Shown one piece after another: positions 7,589-17,292 of a stretch of DNA of 64,000 bases. This stretch comes from an uncultured Lachnospiraceae bacterium (GTDB taxonomy: Bacteria; Bacillota; Clostridia; Lachnospirales; Lachnospiraceae), in assembly GCA_947631685.1 (NCBI GenBank), contig CANRMI010000002.1:245207-309206 (forward strand), given 5' to 3'. Under the pieces are notes generated by a model, which saw nothing but the letters and a program-made list of their open reading frames with translations, searched no databases and was not told the origin of the DNA. A program made the translations under genes and the position numbers. Position 1 is the stretch's first letter, and each line of letters begins with the position of its first letter.

Positions 7589-10522
7589 ATGAAAAGATTA
7601 TTTGGACGCAGCAAACGGTATCAGGAAGATCTGGAATGGGAAGATTGGGACGAAGCCTTTATTGACGAAGAAGCAGAAGAGGAATACCTGGAAGCGGGAA
7701 TGACAGGAGAACTGCCGGAAGAAGAGGAATACTTGGAGGCAGGAGTAACAGGAGAACTGCCGGAAGAAGAGGAATACCTGGAGGCAGGAATGACAGGAGA
7801 ACTGCCGGAAGAAGAGGAATACTTGGAGGCAGGAGTAACAGGAGAACTGCCGGAAGAAGAGGAATACCTGGAAGCGGGAATGACGGGGGAACTGCCGGAG
7901 GAAGAGGAATACCTGGAGGCAGGAATGACAGGAGAGCTGCCGGAGGAAGAGGAATATTACGAAGCGGAACAGGCGGAGGAATTTGTCGGCGGGGAGGATG
8001 CGGAAGAATTATCCGCTGAAGACGGGGAATTTTACGAAGAAGAATACGAAGAGGAAGAAGAGGAAGAAATTCTGGCATGGAGGGATATGCCGGATAAGAA
8101 TATCTTTCAGAAGATCTGGTATTCTATGGTGCATATGGGTACCATGGACAGGGTGATAACTACAACAGGCGTCCTGGTGCTGGTACTGGCATTGGTGACG
8201 GGAGCCGTTTTTCTCAGTGCCAGAATACTGGACAGGGAAGTGGCATCCTTTGATATGGTGGGGACCCAGCTGGATGGCATTACCCTGATCGGAGAACAGG
8301 GTTTGACGGCTGTGGCTGACGCGGAGCTTGCGAAGCTCCAGGCGGCCAATGCGATCGAAGAGGAAGAGCAGGAAGAAACAGAATACGAGGAGAATGAATA
8401 CAGCAGAGAGATAGAGGTTACCCTGAACATGACCTCTATCGAAAAGGATCTGAAATTAAAATTTGTCAACAGTAAGACACATAAGCTGATCGCCAATGTA
8501 CCTTTTTCCGTGACGGTAAAGACGCCCGACGGCAAAACCGAAACCTGGACGGATGATGATATGGACGGGATCATTTATAAGAGCGGTATTACGCCGGGAG
8601 ATTATTCCGTGACCATGAATACCTTGACGGACAAGAAATATGAGGGATATGGCATCTCCACGACTCCTGTTAAGATAACGGTCCGCAAGGAGATCGCTTA
8701 CGAGAAGGTAGATGTTTCGGATGAGATCAAGGACGAGTCGGAACTGGATCAGAAGGAAGACGCGGAAAACGAGCTGGAAGTGGAGTCGGAACTGACGGAT
8801 ACTGTAGCGTGGGTGGAGTCTACAGTGACTCCGGGAGAGGTGATATGGACAGAGGTGCCCAGGTCACAGGTCAATGTGGATGTGTTGGTAGCGGCCCGGC
8901 CAGGGGATGTGATGCGAGTGGCTGTGGAAAAGCCTCTTTGGGCAATAGGAGGACAGGTATTTTCTTTTCCCGGAAACGAAGCGGTACCTTTAACCGCGTC
9001 CTTGGACATTTCAGGCAATGGTGAACCATCGCCTTCGCCGGATAGCTCTCCTTCGCCGGATCCGGAGGCAAGCGCTTCACCACCGCCGGAAAGTTCGGCA
9101 TCTCCCAGTCCTTCAGTGACGGAGATAAAGCTGAGTAAGACGGAGCTTTCCTTAACGATAGGAGCTTCGGAGACTCTGACAGCTGAAATTTTACCTCCGG
9201 AAGCAAAAGATACTAAGCTGATATGGGAAGTTGATCAGTCTTCTGTGGTAAAGGTGGAAAACGGTACAGTAACCGCGCTGGCCAAGGGACAGGCAGTGAT
9301 TACCGTGAAGACCGAGGACGGCGCGGTGACGGCAAAATGTAATGTTACTGTAACGGAATTGGATTTTACCGTTACGGTAACGCCTGCTGCGTTTACTATC
9401 GTCGGAGGGAGCAGCGTAAATGTTACGGCGGTAGTCAACGCAAAGGGTGCCACGCTGACAGCATCCAGCAGCAGCGCGGGGATCGCGGAGGCAGCGGTCG
9501 GCACTCCGGCGGAAAGCGACGGGAAGACTACGGCAGTCCTTACCGTGAGCGGCAAAGCGGCCGGTGACGCGGTCATCACTGTTACTGCCAAGGTAAACGG
9601 AACAGAGAAAAGCGCTACGATAGCCGTAAAGGTAATCTCAAAAGAAAATAAGCTGGTGGATAAAGACAATAACCAGCTCTGGGTGAAGGTGGCGGAGGAT
9701 AAGTATGAAGAAGCTACCTACGCTCATTATGCCAATACGGGTGTGACCATGTTCTATATCAAAACGGAAGCGGTGGCAAAGTATACCGGCTGGCAGAGCC
9801 TGAACGGCAAGATGTACTATTTTGACGCAAACGGCAACAAAGTGACTGGCGAGCAGGTAATACAGGGCGCAAAGTATAATTTTGCCAGTGACGGTTCCTT
9901 GGTGGTGGGAAGCGGCTCTTTCGGCATTGATGTTTCTAAATGGAACGGCAAAATCGACTGGGCGGCAGTCAAAAATTCCGGAGTCAGCTATGTGATCATC
10001 CGCTGCGGCTACAGGGGATACGGCAGCGGCGCGCTGGTAGTGGATCCTTATTTTGAACAGAACATAAAAGGCGCTACGGCGGCAGGCCTCAAGGTCGGTG
10101 TATATTTCTTCTCCCAGGCGGTCAATCGGGTGGAAGGAGTGGAAGAGGCTTCCATGGTATTGCAGCTGATACGGGGTTATACCATATCCTATCCGGTCTT
10201 TCTGGATGTGGAGGATTCCGGTGCTGGAGGCGGCAGAGGAAGAGCGGATGGTCTGAGTGTGGCGGACAGGACGGAGGTCATCAAGGCGTTCTGCGAAACC
10301 ATTCAAAATTCGGGATATACCGCGGGCGTATATGCCAACAAGAGCTGGCTGACAAACAAGATCGATACCAGTCAGCTTTCCAGATATAAGATCTGGCTGG
10401 CACAGTATGCGGCGGCGCCTACCTATACGGGAAGATACGATATGTGGCAGTACAAATCCACAGGCAGGGTGACCGGGATCAGTACGGATGTGGATCTGAA
10501 TTTGAGTTATCTGGGCTACTAA
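7589..10522 (+). CDS. Membrane-anchored modular GH25 muramidase with acidic cytoplasmic repeats
   Basis: The 977-residue protein is read in this order. The cytoplasmic N-terminus is very acidic, with six 15-residue repeats (YLEAGMTGELPEEEE type, about residues 32-121). One transmembrane helix lies at about 189-211. A CnaB/SpaA-like beta domain spans roughly 270-380. A Ser/Pro linker (478-509) is followed by a BIG2-type Ig domain (510-587) and a second Ig-like domain. Choline-binding-like aromatic repeats occur near 729-776, and a C-terminal GH25 domain spans 777-977. The catalytic acids are visible as FGIDVSKW (D781) and LDVED (D873, E875). GH25 enzymes cut the MurNAc-GlcNAc bond in peptidoglycan. 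The ATG follows GGGAGG. It probably remodels wall where the glycan is deposited. Confidence 0.9.
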   Translation: MKRLFGRSKRYQEDLEWEDWDEAFIDEEAEEEYLEAGMTGELPEEEEYLEAGVTGELPEEEEYLEAGMTGELPEEEEYLEAGVTGELPEEEEYLEAGMTGELPEEEEYLEAGMTGELPEEEEYYEAEQAEEFVGGEDAEELSAEDGEFYEEEYEEEEEEEILAWRDMPDKNIFQKIWYSMVHMGTMDRVITTTGVLVLVLALVTGAVFLSARILDREVASFDMVGTQLDGITLIGEQGLTAVADAELAKLQAANAIEEEEQEETEYEENEYSREIEVTLNMTSIEKDLKLKFVNSKTHKLIANVPFSVTVKTPDGKTETWTDDDMDGIIYKSGITPGDYSVTMNTLTDKKYEGYGISTTPVKITVRKEIAYEKVDVSDEIKDESELDQKEDAENELEVESELTDTVAWVESTVTPGEVIWTEVPRSQVNVDVLVAARPGDVMRVAVEKPLWAIGGQVFSFPGNEAVPLTASLDISGNGEPSPSPDSSPSPDPEASASPPPESSASPSPSVTEIKLSKTELSLTIGASETLTAEILPPEAKDTKLIWEVDQSSVVKVENGTVTALAKGQAVITVKTEDGAVTAKCNVTVTELDFTVTVTPAAFTIVGGSSVNVTAVVNAKGATLTASSSSAGIAEAAVGTPAESDGKTTAVLTVSGKAAGDAVITVTAKVNGTEKSATIAVKVISKENKLVDKDNNQLWVKVAEDKYEEATYAHYANTGVTMFYIKTEAVAKYTGWQSLNGKMYYFDANGNKVTGEQVIQGAKYNFASDGSLVVGSGSFGIDVSKWNGKIDWAAVKNSGVSYVIIRCGYRGYGSGALVVDPYFEQNIKGATAAGLKVGVYFFSQAVNRVEGVEEASMVLQLIRGYTISYPVFLDVEDSGAGGGRGRADGLSVADRTEVIKAFCETIQNSGYTAGVYANKSWLTNKIDTSQLSRYKIWLAQYAAAPTYTGRYDMWQYKSTGRVTGISTDVDLNLSYLGY
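7682..7951 (+). repeat. Six tandem copies of a 45-bp in-frame repeat
   Basis: Six head-to-tail 45-bp units encode YLEAG(M/V)TGELPEEEE. Copies differ by a few bases, with Met and Val alternating in the pattern M-V-M-V-M-M. The array is in frame and expandable, so its length probably varies between strains. Confidence 0.92.
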
Positions 10523-10567
10523 AGTTTTGAAAGCAAAATAAAAAATAGAGAGACAGGATGGGAGATC

Positions 10568-11656
10568 ATGAGAACTTATCTGGTAACGGGCGGAGCGGGA
10601 TTTATCGGTTCCAATTACATTCATTACATGTTTAAAAAATATGGAGATGCTATCCGGATCATCAATCTGGATGCCCTGACTTATGCGGGAAATCCGGAAA
10701 ATTTAAAAGATGTGGAGAACAGGAGCGGGTACACTTTTATCAAGGCGGATATCTGTGATAAAGAGGCTGTCAGTAAGATCTTCGCTGAAAACGATATAGA
10801 CAGGGTAGTGCATTTCGCGGCGGAAAGCCATGTGGACAGAAGTATCCGCGATCCGGAGGTATTTGTACAGACCAATGTACTGGGTACCGCGGTGATGTTA
10901 AACTGCGCGAAGGCTGCGTGGGAACTGCTGGACGGCAGCTTCAGGGAGGGAAAGAAATTCCTGCATGTGTCTACGGACGAGGTGTACGGTTCCCTGCCGG
11001 ACGATGATAACGCGTTCTTTTATGAAACTTCGCCCTATGCGCCGCACAGTCCCTATTCGGCCAGCAAGGCGGCTTCGGATATGCTGGTAAAGGCCTATAT
11101 GGATACTTATCATTTTCCGGCCAACATTACCAACTGTTCCAACAATTACGGTCCCTATCAGTTTCCGGAGAAGCTGATTCCGCTCATCATCAACAATGCT
11201 CTTTCCGGGAAAAAGCTGCCCGTATACGGCGATGGGAAGAATGTGCGGGACTGGCTGTATGTGGAGGATCATGCCAAGGCTATCGATATGGTGCAGGAGC
11301 AGGGAAAGCTCTTTGAAACTTACAATATCGGCGGACACAACGAAAAACAGAACATCGAGATCATCAATATCATTATTGAAACCCTGCAGGAGATGCTGCC
11401 GGAGAACGATCCCAGAAAGAAGCTGGTGACAAAGGAGCTCATTACCTATGTGGAAGACCGCAAGGGGCATGACCGCAGATACGCCATCGCGCCGGATAAG
11501 ATAAAGCAGGCTGTCGGCTGGTATCCGGAAACCTCGTTCAAAGAGGGGATACGAAAGACTATTCAGTGGTATTTTGAGCATGAGGACTGGATGCGGAATG
11601 TGACCAGCGGGGACTATCAGAAGTATTACAGCGAGATGTACAAAAATAAGATGTGA
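10568..11656 (+). CDS. rfbB: dTDP-glucose 4,6-dehydratase
   Basis: The enzyme converts dTDP-glucose to dTDP-4-keto-6-deoxyglucose, the branch point for rhamnose and amino-deoxy sugars. The 362-residue extended-SDR protein has the NAD-binding GGAGFIGSNY at the N-terminus, STDEVYG with the catalytic Asp-Glu pair near residue 137, and the YSASK Tyr/Lys pair. All key residues are in place. It lies 45 bp after the large muramidase with GGGAG before the ATG, and its partners rfbA and rfbC follow within 5 kb. Its product is the likely substrate of both RfbC at 15709 and the WecE-type aminotransferase at 785. Confidence 0.96.
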   Translation: MRTYLVTGGAGFIGSNYIHYMFKKYGDAIRIINLDALTYAGNPENLKDVENRSGYTFIKADICDKEAVSKIFAENDIDRVVHFAAESHVDRSIRDPEVFVQTNVLGTAVMLNCAKAAWELLDGSFREGKKFLHVSTDEVYGSLPDDDNAFFYETSPYAPHSPYSASKAASDMLVKAYMDTYHFPANITNCSNNYGPYQFPEKLIPLIINNALSGKKLPVYGDGKNVRDWLYVEDHAKAIDMVQEQGKLFETYNIGGHNEKQNIEIINIIIETLQEMLPENDPRKKLVTKELITYVEDRKGHDRRYAIAPDKIKQAVGWYPETSFKEGIRKTIQWYFEHEDWMRNVTSGDYQKYYSEMYKNKM

Positions 11657-11688
11657 GCTGGAATGGCTTAGGAGGGGGTACAGGCTAA

Positions 11689-13518
11689 ATGGAACAGAGC
11701 AGGAAAAAGTATGTGTGGATAAAAAGAGCGGTTATTTTTATCATGGCGTACGCGTGTCTGCTTTCAGTTGGCCGTCTCCTGCCCATCGTGGGATATACCC
11801 ATTCCTTTTATGGCGTGGGAGTGTTTGGATACAATATCTGGGCGGTAGGGCTGTATGTACTGCTTGTGATCGGGTGGAAGCGAGTCTTAAACAGAAAAAA
11901 CCGCAGACTGCATATAGCGGCTGGGTTCCTAGGACTGTTGCTGGCTTTTGCTGTTGTTTACGGAACTTATGCGCATTTTGTAAACAATATTTTTATCGAT
12001 GTGAGAACGGTGTTTTTGCAGTTTGGACTTGTGCTCGGGATTGCTATAGCCACGATCCCTTTGTCGGAAGAGATTTTTCTTTTTTTTGACAGGATACAGG
12101 CTTGGTACGCGCGAAAAATAAGTACCGGTGAGAATATTCCCCAAACTTTGAGAAACCCCCTTTTTTGTTTCCTCTTGAGCTGGCTGGTTATATTTTTAGC
12201 TTGGCTTCCATTGTTTTTGGCAAACTGGCCCGGAAATTTCGTGTTCGACGCAAAATACCAGCTCAGGGAAGCGCTTGGGATCACTCATTACAGCACACAT
12301 CACCCGTTGCTCCATACCCTCCTTATGTGGTGGGCGTACAAGTTAGGGCTCCATATGGGAAATGTGTCGGCAGGCTTTCAGTTTTATACCATTTTTCAGA
12401 TGCTGGTGCTTTCCAGCGCGTTTGCTTATATGATATATTATATGTACAGGAAAGGCATCCCTAGATGCTTCCGGGTGGGCGCACTGCTGTGGTACGCGCT
12501 GTTTCCCATGCATGGGCTGTTTGCCATTTCGGCTACGAAGGATGTGTTGTTCGCGGCTTTTTTCCTGTATATGATGATTTTTCTGGTCCGGCTTTTATAT
12601 GATAAAGAAAAGCTTTCCTGGATCAGCTATGGGGGACTTATCGTAAGCGGTATTTTGTCCATGCTGTTCCGGAACAATGCCGTATATGCCATTGTGGCAG
12701 GTTTTTGCCTGACGGCCGTGCTTTGCAGGACATGGAAAGAACGGATCCTTCTGGTGGCGCTGATGATAGCTATGTTTGTCGGTTTTCAGTTGGGGGAGCA
12801 TATTTTGATCACGGCGACTTCAGCGCCCAGTCCGGATACTTACAGGGAGCGCAACTGTGCCCCTCTGCAGTGTTTGGCCAGAGTAGCCTGCTACCGCAGG
12901 GCAGATCTGGATGACGCGGATTATGGGGCTATCTGTGTATATATTCGGGAGGGAGATATTTCCGGATACAATCCTTATCTTGCGGATGCCATAAAAAATA
13001 ATGCCAACGAAGCGGCTCTGCGCTCCGATTCTGCCAATTTCTGGAAATTATGGGCGAAATTGGGCTTGCGCTTTCCGGGAGAGTATCTGGAAAGCATAAT
13101 CACCAACACGATGGGATATTGGTACCCTTTGGACAGCGGTACCTACGTGGTTATGGGAGTCTCCCTGTATCACACTCTGATAGAGACGGAACATGAGATT
13201 GAAAAGCATTCTTATTGTCCTTGGGCCGAAAAGATATACAATTATTTCTTTTGGGCTGGACATTGGACAGAGGTTCCCCTTTTGGGCTATTCCTTCAGAC
13301 CGGATTCCTATGTATGGCTGCTTATCAGCGCGATCTTATGGGCATTATACAGAAGGCAGAGGATGTTTACAGGGTTGATGGCGGTTCCGTTTATGTACTT
13401 TGGTACCTGCCTGCTGGGGCCCACTGTGGCTTTGCGATATGTGTATTGCCTCATTGTGCTGGTACCGCTGTTCTTCTACATGATCATGCGCGCCGGCGGA
13501 AGGAAGCGGAAGGAATGA
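11689..13518 (+). CDS. Large polytopic membrane protein, DUF6020-like
   Basis: This 609-residue protein has about twelve hydrophobic helices. Around residues 180-205 a loop carries [14 protein letters not shown] followed by THHPLLHTL, a signature I associate with the uncharacterised DUF6020 family; the family name is from memory. The acidic FDAKYQ and the paired histidines lie in a predicted outer loop, which would fit a GT-C-type glycosyltransferase using a lipid-linked donor. A Cys-rich soluble segment (around residues 385-400) precedes the last helices. A GGAGGGGG ribosome site supports the ATG. It sits between rfbB and rfbA, so a role in assembling or decorating the glycan is likely but unproven. 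Confidence 0.72.
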   Translation: MEQSRKKYVWIKRAVIFIMAYACLLSVGRLLPIVGYTHSFYGVGVFGYNIWAVGLYVLLVIGWKRVLNRKNRRLHIAAGFLGLLLAFAVVYGTYAHFVNNIFIDVRTVFLQFGLVLGIAIATIPLSEEIFLFFDRIQAWYARKISTGENIPQTLRNPLFCFLLSWLVIFLAWLPLFLANWPGNFVFDAKYQLREALGITHYSTHHPLLHTLLMWWAYKLGLHMGNVSAGFQFYTIFQMLVLSSAFAYMIYYMYRKGIPRCFRVGALLWYALFPMHGLFAISATKDVLFAAFFLYMMIFLVRLLYDKEKLSWISYGGLIVSGILSMLFRNNAVYAIVAGFCLTAVLCRTWKERILLVALMIAMFVGFQLGEHILITATSAPSPDTYRERNCAPLQCLARVACYRRADLDDADYGAICVYIREGDISGYNPYLADAIKNNANEAALRSDSANFWKLWAKLGLRFPGEYLESIITNTMGYWYPLDSGTYVVMGVSLYHTLIETEHEIEKHSYCPWAEKIYNYFFWAGHWTEVPLLGYSFRPDSYVWLLISAILWALYRRQRMFTGLMAVPFMYFGTCLLGPTVALRYVYCLIVLVPLFFYMIMRAGGRKRKE

Positions 13519-13559
13519 GAACGTTATACAATGTAAATCATCTGACAGATAGGAGAAGA

Positions 13560-14435
13560 ATGAAGATGAAAGGTATTATTCTGGCCGGAGGTTCCGGCAC
13601 CAGGCTGTATCCCCTTACCAAGGCAATATCCAAGCAGATTATGCCGGTCTATGATAAACCGATGATCTACTATCCCTTGTCTACGCTGATGTTAGCAGGC
13701 ATACGGGAGGTTCTGATCATTTCAACAGCCAGGGATCTGCCGGTATTTGAAGACCTGCTGGGAGACGGCTCCCAGCTGGGAATGCGTTTTTCCTATGCGG
13801 TGCAGGATACGCCCAGAGGGCTGGCGGACGCCTTTATCGTGGGAGAAAAATTTATTGGAAAGGACAGGGTAGCTCTGGTATTGGGGGACAATATCTTTTA
13901 TGGACAGAGCTTTTCCAGGGTTCTGCGGGAAGTAGCGGCAAGGGAGACGGGAGCTACGATCTTTGGCTACTATGTAAGAGATCCCAAGGAATACGGTGTG
14001 GTAGAGTTTGATGAGAACGGGAAAGCCCTTTCCATTGAGGAAAAGCCCGAACATCCCAAGAGTAATTATGCGGTACCCGGTCTGTACTTCTATGACAATG
14101 ATGTGGTGGAGATTGCGAAGAATGTCAAACCCTCCGCAAGAGGAGAGATTGAGATCACCAGCGTCAATAACGTGTACCTGGAAAGGGGCAGCCTGAGGGT
14201 GGAAACTTTGGGAAGAGGCTTCGCATGGCTGGATACGGGCAATCATGACGCCCTGCTGGATGCCGCGGACTTTGTAGCGGCTTTCCAGAAACGGCAGGGA
14301 TTGTATATTTCCTGCATTGAAGAAATCGCGTATAAGCGGGGTTTTATTACCAAGGATCAGCTTCTGGCTCTGGCAGAGCCCCTGATGAAAACCAATTACG
14401 GCAAATATTTAGTTGAGGTTGCAAATGGACTCTAA
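13560..14435 (+). CDS. rfbA: Glucose-1-phosphate thymidylyltransferase
   Basis: RfbA makes dTDP-glucose from glucose-1-phosphate and dTTP, the first step of the dTDP-sugar pathway; glucose-1-phosphate would come from the phosphoglucomutase at 22275. The 291-residue protein has the nucleotidyltransferase signature [11 protein letters not shown], then [17 protein letters not shown], and LGDNIFYG with the metal-binding Asp. I start it at the ATG at 13560, 4 bp after AGGAG. An ATG two codons later, or one at 13515, would also be in frame, but the latter adds residues not seen in the family. Its last 11 bp overlap the next gene. Confidence 0.95.
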   Translation: MKMKGIILAGGSGTRLYPLTKAISKQIMPVYDKPMIYYPLSTLMLAGIREVLIISTARDLPVFEDLLGDGSQLGMRFSYAVQDTPRGLADAFIVGEKFIGKDRVALVLGDNIFYGQSFSRVLREVAARETGATIFGYYVRDPKEYGVVEFDENGKALSIEEKPEHPKSNYAVPGLYFYDNDVVEIAKNVKPSARGEIEITSVNNVYLERGSLRVETLGRGFAWLDTGNHDALLDAADFVAAFQKRQGLYISCIEEIAYKRGFITKDQLLALAEPLMKTNYGKYLVEVANGL

Positions 14436-15696
14436 GCTGAAAAGGCTCACCATTACGGCGGCCGCTTCCGTCATACTGTTTCTGCTGCTGCTGATAGTGG
14501 CGCTCAATTCCTTAGGGAGACCTGCGAACAAGCAGCCGCAGGAAACGGAGCCTGTCGGGGAAACGGAAAGCGTGCCGGAAACAGAATCCGGAAAAATCTA
14601 TCAGAGCGGGATGATTGGAGATGATTTGTCCGCTTTTATGCGGGATGACACCTTTTTTGATCCCCAGACCAATCCTTTTCTGGACAGGCTTATGGAGGAG
14701 CAGATGCGGCTTTCTTTGATCGTGACCAGTGTGGAAAAGGATCTGCGGATACAGGTGGTAAACGGTGAAAATGAGCCTGTAACGGGAGAAAGCTTTTTTG
14801 TGGAGCTGGCCGGGCTGGGCGAATATAAGGATTTGGATAAGGATGGCGTCATTTATATCGGGAATCTGCCGGCAGGAGAGTATCAGGTGAGTTTAAAGCC
14901 CATAGCGGGTTACAGGGTGCCTGCGGACAGTACCAGAGTCAGGGTGAAGGACAAAGTGGAATATCTGGTGATCGATGATATTTCCCTGCTGATTAAGACG
15001 GAAGATGAGATTGACGCGCAAAAGGAAGACAGTGCCCAGGCCATAGAGGATGGGGACGAGACGGAAATGGAAGGAATCCCCAGACCTTTAAGCAATGGCG
15101 TAACGGGAATTGATGTCTCCAAATGGCAGGGAGAGATCGACTGGGAATTGGTCCACAACGCGGGAATCGAGTACGCGATCATTCGATGCGGCTATCGTGG
15201 CTCCGTAACAGGCAGCCTGGTGGAGGATCCTTATTTCAGGCAGAATATCAAGGGCGCTCTGGCAGCAGGTGTGAAGGTTGGAGTATATTTCTTTACCCAG
15301 GCCGTGAATGAAGTGGAAGCGGTGGAAGAGGCCAGTATGGTGGTCAGCCTGATAAGGGACTATGATATTACATATCCGGTCTTTATCGACACCGAAGGCG
15401 CCGGCGGAGAGGGCAGGGCGGATGGCCTGGATGAGGAAACCAGAACGTTGGTATGCGACGCGTTCTGCAGGACAGTGGAAAATGCCGGTTATGAGGGCGG
15501 TATATATGCCAGTCGGAACTGGTACAATAACAGGGTAGATGCCGCGTCCCTGGAAAAGTATGTGATATGGCTGGCGGAATACCGAAGTGTGCCTGCTTAT
15601 CAGGGATATTATCAAATGTGGCAGTATACTTCCAGAGGCAGCATAGAGGGCATTGCCGGCAATGTGGATCTGGATGTCAGTTATTTAGGATATTAA
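14425..15696 (+). CDS. Membrane-anchored GH25 muramidase (short paralogue)
   Basis: The 423-residue protein has an N-terminal transmembrane anchor (about residues 8-28), a Thr/Glu-rich linker, and a CnaB/SpaA-like beta domain (about 95-190) matching the one in the long muramidase, with the shared motif VEKDLR. A C-terminal GH25 domain follows from about residue 226. The catalytic acids are visible as GIDVSKW (D230) and FIDTEG (D322, E324). It lacks the acidic repeats, Ig domains and aromatic repeats of the 7589 paralogue. The ATG at 14425 lies inside the end of rfbA, so translation is probably coupled. Both muramidases end in SYLGY, which supports a common origin. Confidence 0.9.
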   Translation: MDSKLKRLTITAAASVILFLLLLIVALNSLGRPANKQPQETEPVGETESVPETESGKIYQSGMIGDDLSAFMRDDTFFDPQTNPFLDRLMEEQMRLSLIVTSVEKDLRIQVVNGENEPVTGESFFVELAGLGEYKDLDKDGVIYIGNLPAGEYQVSLKPIAGYRVPADSTRVRVKDKVEYLVIDDISLLIKTEDEIDAQKEDSAQAIEDGDETEMEGIPRPLSNGVTGIDVSKWQGEIDWELVHNAGIEYAIIRCGYRGSVTGSLVEDPYFRQNIKGALAAGVKVGVYFFTQAVNEVEAVEEASMVVSLIRDYDITYPVFIDTEGAGGEGRADGLDEETRTLVCDAFCRTVENAGYEGGIYASRNWYNNRVDAASLEKYVIWLAEYRSVPAYQGYYQMWQYTSRGSIEGIAGNVDLDVSYLGY

Positions 15697-15708
15697 GGAG
15701 GGTTTCCC

Positions 15709-16269
15709 ATGGGAAAGATAAAAGTGGAGAGCTGTGACATCGAGGGTGTGAAAGTGATCACTCCCCAGGTATTCGGAGATGAGAGAGGATATTTCACGGA
15801 AACCTATCAATATAATGACTACAAAGCAGCAGGGATTTCCCAGGTGTTTGTGCAGGACAATCAGTCCGCCTCTAAAAGAGGGGTGCTGAGGGGACTGCAT
15901 TTTCAGAAGGAGCATCCTCAGGATAAGCTGGTGAGGGTAATCAGAGGAGAGGTCTTTGATGTACTGGTGGATCTGCGGCCCGGCTCCAAAACTTTTGGCC
16001 GGTGGTATGGGGAGATTTTGAGCGAAGAGAACAGGAAGCAGCTTTTTATACCGAAAAATTTTGCCCACGGTTTTCTGGTCCTGTCCGATTACGCGGAATT
16101 TTGTTACAAATGTTCCGATTTTTATCATCCGGGGGATGAGGGAGGCATTATCTGGAACGATCCCGATATTGGGATCGCATGGCCTCTCCAGGAAGGCGTG
16201 GAACTGATCTTTTCCGAAAAAGATACCAAATGGGGAAGCCTGCGGGAATTTCAGGAGAAAATGCGATAG
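15709..16269 (+). CDS. rfbC: dTDP-4-dehydrorhamnose 3,5-epimerase
   Basis: RfbC epimerises C3 and C5 of dTDP-4-keto-6-deoxyglucose, giving dTDP-4-keto-L-rhamnose. The 186-residue cupin-type protein shows GVLRGLHFQ, whose His is the catalytic base, then IPKNFAHGFLVLSD and CSDFYHP. An AAGGAGGG site sits 6 bp before the ATG. It is 12 bp after the short muramidase and 8 bp before the ABC permease, so it belongs to the same operon. The reductase RfbD that would complete dTDP-L-rhamnose is not in the window and must lie elsewhere if rhamnose is the product. Confidence 0.95.
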   Translation: MGKIKVESCDIEGVKVITPQVFGDERGYFTETYQYNDYKAAGISQVFVQDNQSASKRGVLRGLHFQKEHPQDKLVRVIRGEVFDVLVDLRPGSKTFGRWYGEILSEENRKQLFIPKNFAHGFLVLSDYAEFCYKCSDFYHPGDEGGIIWNDPDIGIAWPLQEGVELIFSEKDTKWGSLREFQEKMR

Positions 16270-16277
16270 GAGCGGGG

Positions 16278-17270
16278 ATGAAAGAAAAAGTTTCTAAGAG
16301 AGTGGCCATTGCCCTGTTCTGCGTAGCTGCGGCAGTCATGGCTGCCATAATCATTTTACACCACAATCCTGCGGCAAATCAGCAGGAAGAGCTGTTAAAA
16401 AAGGTGGTTTCCTGCGCGGTGATCGCCGCTTCCTGCGTCGTTTTTATCCTGCTGTATGAGAAGGTGACTACGCTGCCTGTGGAGCTGTATCAGAACAGGC
16501 ATTTGATCTGGAAACTGGCAAAGAACGACTTTAAAAAGCGCTATGCCGGTTCCTATCTGGGAATCGTATGGGCAATGGTGCAGCCCGTTGTGACAATCGT
16601 GATGTACTGGCTGGTCTTTGATGTGATCATGCATGGGGCCGGGCGGGCCATGAGGGGAAACGAGGAGATCCCTTTCGTACTCTTTCTGACGGCCGGGCTT
16701 GTGCCCTGGTTTTATTTTACCGAGGCTTGGACAAATGGGACCAACGCGCTGCTGGAATATAATTATCTGGTAAAGAAAGTGGTGTTTAAGATCAGTATCC
16801 TGCCGATCATCAAGGTGATAGGCGCTACTTTTATCCATGTATTCTTTGCGGGAGTGCTGGTGCTGATTGCCGCGCTTTACGGTTATTATCCCACCGTCTA
16901 TACGCTGCAGATCATTTATTACAGTTTCTGCACGTTTGTGCTGGTTTTGGCGCTAAGCTATACCACCTGCGCCCTGGTGGTTTTTATGCGGGATGTTTCC
17001 CAGATCCTGGCGATAGTTTTGCAGATTGGCATGTGGGCCACTCCCATCATGTGGGATTTCGGTGCTATTTCTGAGGGGTGGGGAAAGTTTTTAAAGCTGA
17101 ATCCCATGGTCTATATCGTAAACGGTTACCGGGACGCCATCTACGGCGATTCTTGGTTTTTTGAGGATTTCTTTTCCACCATGTATTTTTGGATCATCAC
17201 GGTGGTGCTTTTCGGACTGGGAGGCCTGATATTTAAAAAGTTAAAAGTACATTTCGCGGATGTACTCTAA
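16278..17270 (+). CDS. Polysaccharide ABC transporter permease (Wzm/TagG type)
   Basis: The 330-residue ABC-2 type permease has six core helices and the hallmark segment DFKKRYAGSYLGIVWAMVQPV near residue 90, shared by Wzm, TagG and RfbD-type exporters. An extra N-terminal pair of hydrophobic helices (about residues 8-60) precedes the family core. The start at 16278 is chosen because AGGAGCGGGG lies just upstream, and because further upstream the frame overlaps rfbC. It should pair with the ATPase at 18811, forming a channel that moves finished, lipid-linked glycan across the membrane. The two are separated by the 17293 gene, which is less usual. Confidence 0.92.
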   Translation: MKEKVSKRVAIALFCVAAAVMAAIIILHHNPAANQQEELLKKVVSCAVIAASCVVFILLYEKVTTLPVELYQNRHLIWKLAKNDFKKRYAGSYLGIVWAMVQPVVTIVMYWLVFDVIMHGAGRAMRGNEEIPFVLFLTAGLVPWFYFTEAWTNGTNALLEYNYLVKKVVFKISILPIIKVIGATFIHVFFAGVLVLIAALYGYYPTVYTLQIIYYSFCTFVLVLALSYTTCALVVFMRDVSQILAIVLQIGMWATPIMWDFGAISEGWGKFLKLNPMVYIVNGYRDAIYGDSWFFEDFFSTMYFWIITVVLFGLGGLIFKKLKVHFADVL

Positions 17271-17292
17271 GCCGCTTGAGGAGAAAGGTATT

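Noticed and set aside
7682..7951. CRISPR-like repeat array
   Set aside because: The 45-bp units are contiguous with no spacers and are in frame inside a coding region.
9638..10624. Minus-strand frame opposite the GH25 domain
   Set aside because: It overlaps the catalytic domain of the muramidase and the rfbB start, and has no protein features.
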